From NCBI GenBank assembly GCA_013298325.1, contig JAAFHJ010000033.1, forward strand, positions 1 through 19,047: DNA of 19,047 nucleotides. Reading direction: 5' to 3'. Under the pieces are notes generated by a model. That model worked only from the letters and a program-made list of their open reading frames with translations, was not told the DNA's origin and searched no databases. Of the stretch, positions 13,818 through 19,047 are shown one piece after another. The stretch's first letter is position 1, and every line of letters begins with the position of its first letter. Origin of the DNA: Myxococcales bacterium. GTDB lineage: Bacteria > Myxococcota_A > Polyangia > Polyangiales > Polyangiaceae. The position numbers and the translations under genes are program-made.

Positions 13818-13852
13818 TCTCGACTGTCAGCTCGAAGGATTTGGAGTAACGC

Positions 13853-14260
13853 ATGGCTACCGCGAAGACCGCTGCCGCTAAGGGCAAGGTGACGAAGAAG
13901 AAGGTGAAGAAGAACGTTGGAACGGGCATCGCCCACATCCAATCGACGTTCAACAACACCGTGGTCACCATCACCGACGTGAACGGCAACGCGATTGCGT
14001 GGTCGAGCGCTGGTGCACGTGGCTTCAAAGGCTCGCGCAAGAGCACGCCGTTCGCGGCGCAGCTCGCGGCCGAAGAAGCCGGACGTCGTGCGATGGAGCA
14101 CGGTATGCGCTCCGTGGCCGTGTTCGTCAAAGGCCCCGGCGCCGGTCGCGAGAGCGCCCTCCGTGCCCTCCAGACCGTCGGCTTCAAGGTCACCTTGATC
14201 CGTGACGTTACGCCGGTCCCGCACAACGGCTGCCGCCCCCCGAAGCGCCGCCGCGTGTGA
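13853..14260 (+). CDS. rpsK: 30S ribosomal protein S11
   Basis: This 135-residue S11 is a 30S platform protein near the E site. After a Lys/Ala-rich leader (~20 residues) the core runs 'GIAHIQSTFNNTVVTITD', 'SAGARGFKGSRKSTPFAAQ' and 'VKGPGAGRESALRAL', ending with 'DVTPVPHNGCRPPKRRRV', the universal C-terminus. The ATG has TTGGAG upstream. It is the last gene of this operon: instead of rpsD, two hairpins and a terminator follow. Confidence 0.97.
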   Translation: MATAKTAAAKGKVTKKKVKKNVGTGIAHIQSTFNNTVVTITDVNGNAIAWSSAGARGFKGSRKSTPFAAQLAAEEAGRRAMEHGMRSVAVFVKGPGAGRESALRALQTVGFKVTLIRDVTPVPHNGCRPPKRRRV

Positions 14261-14265
14261 CCCCT

Positions 14266-14289
14266 CTTTGGTGACGAGAGTCACCGAAG
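14266..14289 (+). other. 10-bp hairpin with GAGA tetraloop just after rpsK
   Basis: CTTTGGTGAC (14266-14275) pairs with GTCACCGAAG (14280-14289) through one G-T wobble, closing a GAGA (GNRA-type) loop with a C-G pair. No T-run follows, so it is not a terminator by itself. It begins 5 nt after the rpsK stop and lies just before the terminator hairpin. It could protect the 3' end of the long ribosomal mRNA. Confidence 0.6.
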
Positions 14290-14300
14290 GAAATTGAAGA

Positions 14301-14332
14301 GCGAGAGTCTGGTTTCCAGGCTCTCGCTTTTT
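14301..14332 (+). terminator. Strong intrinsic terminator of the rplV-rpsK operon
   Basis: GCGAGAGTCTGG (14301-14312) pairs with CCAGGCTCTCGC (14316-14327) over 12 bp with one T-G wobble and a TTT loop, followed by five T (14328-14332). This is a textbook rho-independent terminator 41 bp after the rpsK stop, separating it from rpsD. Confidence 0.9.
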
Positions 14333-14335
14333 CGC

Positions 14336-14749
14336 ATGAATCGAATGGAACTCTCGGTCTCCTGCGTGACGCTCCTCGTCCCCAACGTGGCTGCCGCGGC
14401 GCGTTTCTACGCGGCGCTAGGCTTTTCCGTGCGTGAACGCGGATCGGTCGCCTACCTCGGTAGTGCCAGCACCCCCGCCATCGCCCTCGCCACCTTGGAG
14501 ACGCTCGCCGCGCTCGGCCTCCCGGACGCCCCCGGCTCCGCCATCCTCTCCTGCAATCTCGTCAATGCCGCCGCCGTCGACGCGCTCGTGGAACGCGCCG
14601 TCGCGCTCGGCGGGTCTGCGCTCGCCGCGCCCCGGGAGGTCTCCTACGGAATTGCCGCGTGGGTCCAAGATCCCTTCGGACACCGCTGGGAATTCGTGTG
14701 GAACCCGGCGAAAAACCCGGTCGGAGCTACTCCTCCATCCGTTCAATGA
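14336..14749 (+). CDS. Glyoxalase/VOC-family protein
   Basis: This ~137-residue protein has the vicinal-oxygen-chelate fold: the opening 'VTLLVPNVAAAARFYAALGF' with strand-helix pattern, a middle section with 'LEVLAAL'-like Ala-rich helices ('AAAVDALVERAVALGGSAL'), and the closing 'VQDPFGHRWEFVWNP', typical of glyoxalase/bleomycin-resistance relatives. The final Glu of 'WEFVW' is a usual metal ligand; the others are not obvious, so enzymatic activity is uncertain. The frame is open from 14294, but that start lies before the terminator hairpin. I take the ATG at 14336; the ATG at 14345 ('MELSVSCV') is an alternative. Neither has a visible Shine-Dalgarno. The 3' end overlaps the convergent lipoprotein gene by 23 bp. 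Substrate unknown. Confidence 0.8.
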   Translation: MNRMELSVSCVTLLVPNVAAAARFYAALGFSVRERGSVAYLGSASTPAIALATLETLAALGLPDAPGSAILSCNLVNAAAVDALVERAVALGGSALAAPREVSYGIAAWVQDPFGHRWEFVWNPAKNPVGATPPSVQ

Positions 14750-16427
14750 CCGGCATACCGCAGACGCGGATCACCTGGTTTGCGGGGAACGCCTTGGCCA
14801 CTTCGTCACGTTTCCCTTCGAATTCTTTCGGGAAAGCCACGATGACCTTCTCAGTGCCGTCGTCAAAGCCTGTTCCGACGACGACACGCGGCTCGGCGAT
14901 CGTCGCGCGAACCCGTTTCGCTTCGACGCCAGCGATCGCCAAGTAACCGCGTGCGCAGCCTTTTCCGGCCCCCGCAGGATGGCTACGAAGTACCGTCTTT
15001 GCTCGGTCGGCGATTGCGTCATCGATGGAAAGGCTGCTGGGGACGCCGCGAGCGGAGCCCGACTCGCCACCGGTCCGCAAGATCGCGCCATCTTCGTGGC
15101 CGTACCGGCGTACCAAAAGCCACACGTCGTCTTCGGCCTTTGCGACGATTCGAACGGGCACGAAATTGCCCCCTTCGACCTTTGTATTTTCACGTAGAAG
15201 TGCAGTGTCTTCCTCGTACACAGCGAGCCCACCTCGTATGCGATCCCTGAGATCCGGCAGGCGCTCACTCGTCGGCGGGCCCGATTTGCGTAGCGTGATC
15301 AAACGCCCTTCTTCCTTTGTCGCTGTCGTGGTCACGCGAACACCGATGAAGCGCGTACCGGAGGGGGCGAGCGCCAAGGAGAACGCTTCGACGTGGTCGA
15401 GGGGGGCTTCGATTTCTTTAAAGGTTCCGCTCGGATCCCAGTGAAGGAGCACCGACTTCAGCGTTTTCGGTTCCGGCCGAAGCGGCGCGAGCAACACATC
15501 GAGCCCTCCGTCCGCGGTCGCCACGGCATCGACGATGCGTACCTTTTCGTAAACAGCGGGCAAATCGACGCGCTTCTGCCCCTCGCTCGTCATCCGAAGG
15601 AAAGCAGCGCCCCCCTCCCCGGGCCATGCATCAAGGGCGCTCCAATCCATGCAGTTTGCACCGATTGCGAAGAGCGCCTCGTTGCGCGCGAGGAGCCGCG
15701 TCGGACAGAAATCGTTCGGAATCTTCGGCAACGCAGCGACGCCTGCGAGCACATCGAGGCGCACCGAGCCCTTCTTTGGAAGCAGGTCCTGCGTCGGTTC
15801 ACTTCGCAACCCGACGGTCACTGCGTTGGCGCCCATCTTCCACGTCGCGATGGAGCTGTAGAGCGCCCCCAGCATCGCCGGGCGTGCCGCTTTCCCCGCA
15901 GATGTCGTCGCGAATTCGTTCGTCAAAATCGTTCCGGAAGCGTCGCCCCCCCCTGGGGGCAAGGGCGTCATCCAGACCGAGGTTCCGTCGCCGACGACGG
16001 ACGCATCGCGAAAATAATCGAGAGACATCGGACTCTTGCCCGTTAGAAGATCCTCCATAAGCGGGCCGACCGCGAGACGTTGCAGCGCGATCCCCCCTCC
16101 GCTCTCCCGCCCAAAGACCCCGCCGGCGGAAAACCAGACGCCGCCTGGCCCCTCCTCAAGCGCCGCAGACTCAAGGTACGGCGCGTGATCGGCTGGCTCT
16201 TCGATCCAAGCAACCACCGAAAATCGTGACGGAAGTTCGCTCCCGCCATCGGTCGGAAGGGCCGCCCCTCCGCCGCCATCGCCGGTCGAGAATCCTCCGA
16301 GGCCGCCATCGGTCGTCGATGCGCGGGGCGAGGTACCTCCGCAACGACTGCTGCAACCGGCAACGGTGGCGAGCATGGCAAGGGCGAGGGGAAGAAGGGC
16401 AGGGGCGTGACGGGCGGTCTTGTGCAT
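14727..16427 (-). CDS. Orphan lipoprotein of unknown function (566 aa)
   Basis: I do not recognise a family. The N-terminus is a clear lipoprotein signal: basic start, a hydrophobic core of Leu/Ala, and the lipobox 'VAGC' at Cys25. A Gly/Asp/Ser-rich linker (~28-66, with several 'DGG' steps) follows, a style common in myxobacterial surface lipoproteins. The remainder (~67-566) is beta-rich, with repeated short strands of the type 'GGVWFSAGGVFG', 'DGTSVWMTPLPP' and 'EDDVWLLVRRYG', which could build a beta-propeller-like body, though I cannot define blades. Two C-terminal cysteines (~491 and 556) might form a disulfide. The ATG at 16425-16427 begins the signal. It lies between glyoxalase (convergent, 23-bp overlap) and rpsD (divergent, 190-bp gap), interrupting the alpha operon. 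Confidence 0.8.
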   Translation of the reverse strand: MHKTARHAPALLPLALAMLATVAGCSSRCGGTSPRASTTDGGLGGFSTGDGGGGAALPTDGGSELPSRFSVVAWIEEPADHAPYLESAALEEGPGGVWFSAGGVFGRESGGGIALQRLAVGPLMEDLLTGKSPMSLDYFRDASVVGDGTSVWMTPLPPGGGDASGTILTNEFATTSAGKAARPAMLGALYSSIATWKMGANAVTVGLRSEPTQDLLPKKGSVRLDVLAGVAALPKIPNDFCPTRLLARNEALFAIGANCMDWSALDAWPGEGGAAFLRMTSEGQKRVDLPAVYEKVRIVDAVATADGGLDVLLAPLRPEPKTLKSVLLHWDPSGTFKEIEAPLDHVEAFSLALAPSGTRFIGVRVTTTATKEEGRLITLRKSGPPTSERLPDLRDRIRGGLAVYEEDTALLRENTKVEGGNFVPVRIVAKAEDDVWLLVRRYGHEDGAILRTGGESGSARGVPSSLSIDDAIADRAKTVLRSHPAGAGKGCARGYLAIAGVEAKRVRATIAEPRVVVGTGFDDGTEKVIVAFPKEFEGKRDEVAKAFPANQVIRVCGMPVIERMEE

Positions 16428-16454
16428 CGATTTCTACGCGGGGGAACGAAACAC

Positions 16455-16482
16455 TTGCCAAGCGGCGAAGCTCGGGTAAAAG
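16455..16482 (+). promoter_or_regulatory. Candidate sigma70-type promoter for rpsD
   Basis: TTGCCA (16455-16460), a 16-bp spacer and TAAAAG (16477-16482) resemble a sigma70 promoter (five of six and four of six consensus matches). The preceding ribosomal operon ends at a strong terminator, and the gene next to rpsD reads away, so rpsD needs its own promoter in 16428-16617. Confidence 0.4.
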
Positions 16483-16617
16483 GCGCGCTCCCTATTGGTC
16501 TTGGCCCATTTTCCGTGTCTCACGGGAACGGGTGCGAGGCCCCCGGGATGACGCGGATTCGGTAACGGTCCGTGTAAACCGGTTTTCTACAGAACTACTG
16601 AGAAAAAGGCACATTCG

Positions 16618-17247
16618 ATGGCTCGTTATACCGGTCCGGTTTGTAAGCTCTGCCGCCGCGAAGGCATGAAGCTGTTCCTCAAGGGCGATCGCTGCGAAGG
16701 CGAAAAGTGCGCCTACACGCGCCGCCCCTACCCGCCGGGCCAGCACGGCCAGGCCCGCATCAAGCTCTCCGAGTACGCCGTCCGCCTCCGCGAGAAGCAG
16801 AAGGTCCGCCGCGTTTACGGCATCGTCGAGAAGCAGTTCCGCCGCTACTACTTCGAAGCGACGCGCCGCAAGGGCCGCACCGGCGAAGAGATGTTGAACC
16901 TCCTCGAGAGCCGCCTCGACAACGTCGTGTACCGCCTCGGGTTCTCGCAGACCCGCGCGGAAGCCCGCCAGGTTGTGAAGCACAATCACATCCTCGTGAA
17001 CGGCAAGCGCCTCAACATCCCGTCGTACGTCTGCAAGAAGAACGACAAGATCGAGATCCGCGAAGAATCCCGCAAGATCCCGGGCATCACGCTCGCTCTC
17101 GCCGCCTTCGACAAGCGCGCCGCCATCTCCTGGGTTTCCCTGGACAAGGCGAACTTCGCCGGCACCTTCACCGGCACTTTCGCCCGCGAAGAGCTCAACG
17201 CCGTCTCCATCCGCGAAAACCTCATCGTCGAATATTACTCGCGCTGA
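16618..17247 (+). CDS. rpsD: 30S ribosomal protein S4 (zinc-binding form)
   Basis: This 209-residue S4 is a primary 16S rRNA-binding protein that nucleates 30S assembly and lines the mRNA entrance. It opens 'MARYTGPVCKLCRREGMKLF' with Cys9/Cys12 plus Cys26/Cys31, the zinc-binding N-terminal form. The S4 RNA-binding domain is at ~98-160 with 'SRLDNVVYRLGFSQTRAEAR' and 'ILVNGKRLNIPSY'. It ends 'VSIRENLIVEYYSR', typical. AAAAAGG precedes the ATG. In most bacteria rpsD lies between rpsK and rpoA in one operon. Here it has its own upstream region and a strong hairpin after the stop, so it is probably transcribed separately. Confidence 0.97.
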   Translation: MARYTGPVCKLCRREGMKLFLKGDRCEGEKCAYTRRPYPPGQHGQARIKLSEYAVRLREKQKVRRVYGIVEKQFRRYYFEATRRKGRTGEEMLNLLESRLDNVVYRLGFSQTRAEARQVVKHNHILVNGKRLNIPSYVCKKNDKIEIREESRKIPGITLALAAFDKRAAISWVSLDKANFAGTFTGTFAREELNAVSIRENLIVEYYSR

Positions 17248-17254
17248 TTCTCGC

Positions 17255-17290
17255 CCCCGCCGGTCGCGCACGTCGCGATCGCGGGGATTT
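17255..17290 (+). terminator. Strong hairpin after rpsD, candidate terminator
   Basis: CCCCGC (17255-17260), a bulged C, and GGTCGCG (17262-17268) pair with CGCGATC (17274-17280) and GCGGGG (17281-17286) around a CACGT loop: 13 bp with one wobble. It is followed only by ATTT. The stem is strong but the T-run is short, so termination may be partial. Confidence 0.5.
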
Positions 17291-17444
17291 CGAGCATCGC
17301 GAAGTGCAGCCCTCGGTGTGCGCCGCCCTTTTGCCGGCAGACGCACAGCCACGAACACGGTCAGGCGACGGAACCGCTCGGCGAGCAGGTTCAAAGACGG
17401 TTCGAGATCGCCGCGTGAAACCCTGAAGAACGAAGGAAAATAGG

Positions 17445-18470
17445 ATGAATATCGTCACCAAGAACTGGCGTGATCTGATCCGTCCCCGCGGTGTGCAGGT
17501 CGAGCTCGAAGAGCGCGACGGCAAGTTCCACTACGGCAAATTCACCTGCGAACCCCTCGAGCGCGGCTACGGCATCACCGTCGGCAACTCGCTCCGCCGG
17601 GTTCTCCTCTCGTCGCTCCAGGGTGCGGCGATCACCGCCATCAAGATCGATGGCGCCCTCCACGAGTTCACGTCGGTCGCGGACGTCGTCGAAGACGTCT
17701 CCGACATCATCCTGAACCTCAAGGAAGTCGTCCTCAAGGCTGCCCAGGCGAAGACCTACACGGTCCACATCAACAAGGAAGGGCCGGGGCCCGTTTACGC
17801 GAAGGACATCCAGCTCGTTGACGGGCTCGAGGTTCTCAACCCCGACCACCTCATCGCGACCCTCGATAAGAAGGGCCCGCTTGTGATGGAACTGACCGTG
17901 AACGTGGGGCGTGGCTACGTCCCCGCCGACAAGAACAAGACGGCGAACATGTCGCTCGGAACCATCCCGATCGACGCGCTCTTCTCGCCGGTCCGCAAGG
18001 TGAACTACACGGTCACCAACGCCCGCGTGGGTCAGGTCACCGACTACGACAAGCTCACCCTTGAAGTCTGGACGAACGGCGCTGTCGGCCCCGAGGACTC
18101 CGTCGCCTACGCGGCGAAGATCCTCAAGGAGCAGCTCACGATCTTCATCAACTTCGAGGAGACCGACGAGACCAACTACCCGACGGCGACCACGGAAGAA
18201 GAGCCGCTCAACGAGAACCTCTTCCGCTCCGTCGACGAGCTTGAGCTCTCCGTCCGCTCGGCGAACTGCCTCCAGAACGCGAACATTACCCTCATCGGCG
18301 AGCTGGTTCAGCGCACCGAGCAGGACATGCTCAAGACGAAGAACTTCGGCCGCAAGAGCCTCAAAGAGATCAAGGAAATCCTTGCTCAAATGGGTCTCTC
18401 CCTCGGCATGAAGATCGAGAACTGGCCGCAAATGGTCGAGCGCTGGAAGGCGCAGCAGTCGCAGAACTGA
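17445..18470 (+). CDS. rpoA: DNA-directed RNA polymerase subunit alpha
   Basis: This 341-residue alpha subunit forms the dimer on which the core polymerase assembles. The N-terminal domain (~1-235) has 'EPLERGYGITVGNSLRRVLL' (35-54), the dimerisation and beta-contact region, and 'VEDVSDIILNLKEV'. A Glu/Thr-rich linker (~238-258) joins the C-terminal domain (~260-325) with 'ELSVRSANCLQNANI', whose Arg271 matches the UP-element-contacting Arg of E. coli, and 'NFGRKSLKEIKEIL'. GAAGGA is upstream of the ATG. It is separated from rpsD by 197 bp and from rplQ by 130 bp, unusually roomy spacing for this operon. Confidence 0.97.
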   Translation: MNIVTKNWRDLIRPRGVQVELEERDGKFHYGKFTCEPLERGYGITVGNSLRRVLLSSLQGAAITAIKIDGALHEFTSVADVVEDVSDIILNLKEVVLKAAQAKTYTVHINKEGPGPVYAKDIQLVDGLEVLNPDHLIATLDKKGPLVMELTVNVGRGYVPADKNKTANMSLGTIPIDALFSPVRKVNYTVTNARVGQVTDYDKLTLEVWTNGAVGPEDSVAYAAKILKEQLTIFINFEETDETNYPTATTEEEPLNENLFRSVDELELSVRSANCLQNANITLIGELVQRTEQDMLKTKNFGRKSLKEIKEILAQMGLSLGMKIENWPQMVERWKAQQSQN

Positions 18471-18472
18471 AT

Positions 18473-18519
18473 CGAAAGACCCAAGAGTGGCGCCACCTTG
18501 CGCGCCCTCGGGTCCTTCG
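18473..18519 (+). other. Long imperfect hairpin between rpoA and rplQ
   Basis: CGAA (18473-18476) pairs with TTCG (18516-18519), GACCC (18478-18482) with GGGTC (18510-18514), and GAG (18485-18487) with CTC (18507-18509), enclosing a GGCGC/GCGCC-type inner stem. It lies 2 nt after the rpoA stop and has no T-run. It could modulate read-through into rplQ or stabilise the rpoA message. Confidence 0.5.
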
Positions 18520-18600
18520 AATCACGAATTCACGGTTCGCCGGAGCCTCCTGTTTCCAGGGCGAATCCAAGTTTTGAATCTTTGCTGAGGATTTCGAGTC

Positions 18601-19047
18601 ATGCGTCACAAGAACTCCGGTCGTAAGTTCGACCGCAACACCAGCCATCGCCTCGCGATGTTCAAGAACCTCACTGCGAACCTCGTCCTCCACGAGCGCA
18701 TTGAGACGACGGAAGCCAAGGCCAAGGAACTTCGCCGCACCGCGGAGAAGCTCATCACCAAGGCGAAGCGCCTCGGTAAGGTCGCCTACACGCCCCAGGC
18801 CGAGCTCACGGATGCCCAAAAGGCCGACCGTCTCGCCGCCTCGCGCGCCGTCGCTTCCTACATCCCCCGCTTCGGCACCCGCACGGAAAAGGGCGGCGAG
18901 CTCAAGACCGTCGACCTCGTCGAGAAGCTCTTCCTCGACCTCGCCAAGCGCTTCGATGGCCGCCCCGGTGGCTACACGCGCATCATCAAGATCGGCCCCC
19001 GCCGCGGCGACAACGCCCCGATGGCGCTGATCGAGTTCGTCGGCGAG
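18601..19047 (+). CDS. rplQ: 50S ribosomal protein L17, 3'-truncated by the window
   Basis: The frame is open to the window edge for 149 codons. L17 is a 50S protein near the exit tunnel. The conserved start 'MRHKNSGRKFDRNTSHRLAM' and 'FKNLTANLVLHERIETTEAK' is followed by 'AKELRRTAEKLITKAKRL' and the late 'GGYTRIIKIGPRRGDNAPMA'. The last residues 'LIEFVGE' are normally close to the end of the core, so only a short tail is missing. A GAGGA precedes the ATG. It follows rpoA in the standard order. Confidence 0.96.
   Translation, partial: MRHKNSGRKFDRNTSHRLAMFKNLTANLVLHERIETTEAKAKELRRTAEKLITKAKRLGKVAYTPQAELTDAQKADRLAASRAVASYIPRFGTRTEKGGELKTVDLVEKLFLDLAKRFDGRPGGYTRIIKIGPRRGDNAPMALIEFVGE

Noticed and set aside
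14294..14335. Earlier start for the VOC protein
   Set aside because: This part encodes the terminator hairpin, and the family fold begins only after 14345.
17391..18431. 346-aa minus-strand frame over rpoA
   Set aside because: Antisense shadow; its Val/Glu/Asp-rich repetitive composition reflects the codon bias of rpoA.
1..19047. CRISPR arrays, tRNA or rRNA genes, transposases or IS ends
   Set aside because: I saw no regularly spaced direct repeats, no tRNA cloverleaf with a TTCGA-type arm in context, no rRNA motifs and no transposase-like protein. Short repeats near 4550-4690 are palindromes, not a spaced array.

Overview
The window is a GC-rich bacterial chromosome segment, most likely from a myxobacterium or relative (Myxococcota, Polyangia-like). 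I infer this from the strong G/C bias at third codon positions, the Cys-rich and 'DGG'-linker lipoproteins, and a di-iron ferritin-like family with the 'EHASIxAFAR...LGAPP...DEIRHA' signature that I associate with this phylum. No 16S rRNA gene or other decisive taxonomic marker is present.

Layout. (1) 1-584 (+): the C-terminal part of a metallo-beta-lactamase-fold hydrolase of the NAPE-PLD/UlaG-like type, cut by the window edge. (2) 507-4549 (-): three tandem, tightly packed paralogous lipoproteins. Each has a lipobox, a Cys-rich 'CxxDxDC' region, a conserved 'RPLYV' hinge and a complete di-iron four-helix ferritin-like domain. (3) 4550-4873: a divergent control region with clustered CGATCG palindromes and hairpins on both strands. 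(4) 4874-14260 (+): a long ribosomal-protein operon in the order rplV-rpsC-rplP-rpmC-rpsQ-rplN-rplX-rplE-rpsN-rpsH-rplF-rplR-rpsE-rpmD-rplO-secY-adk-infA-rpmJ-rpsM-rpsK, ended by a strong intrinsic terminator at 14301-14332. (5) 14336-16427: a glyoxalase/VOC gene (+) convergent with an orphan lipoprotein (-). (6) 16618-19047 (+): rpsD, a strong hairpin, rpoA, and rplQ, which runs off the window.

How it works together. Block 4 plus block 6 form the spc and alpha ribosomal super-operon together with the protein translocase (SecY), adenylate kinase and IF-1. The order is canonical, with two notable breaks. The usual rpsJ-rplC-rplD-rplW-rplB-rpsS genes do not precede rplV. The alpha operon is split between rpsK and rpsD by a terminator and about 2.1 kb of unrelated accessory genes. 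As a result rplV and rpsD have their own leader regions, and probably rpoA too.

The least conventional content is the three-gene ferritin-like lipoprotein array and its structured divergent leader. The fold is recognisable, but I know of no established function for this architecture.
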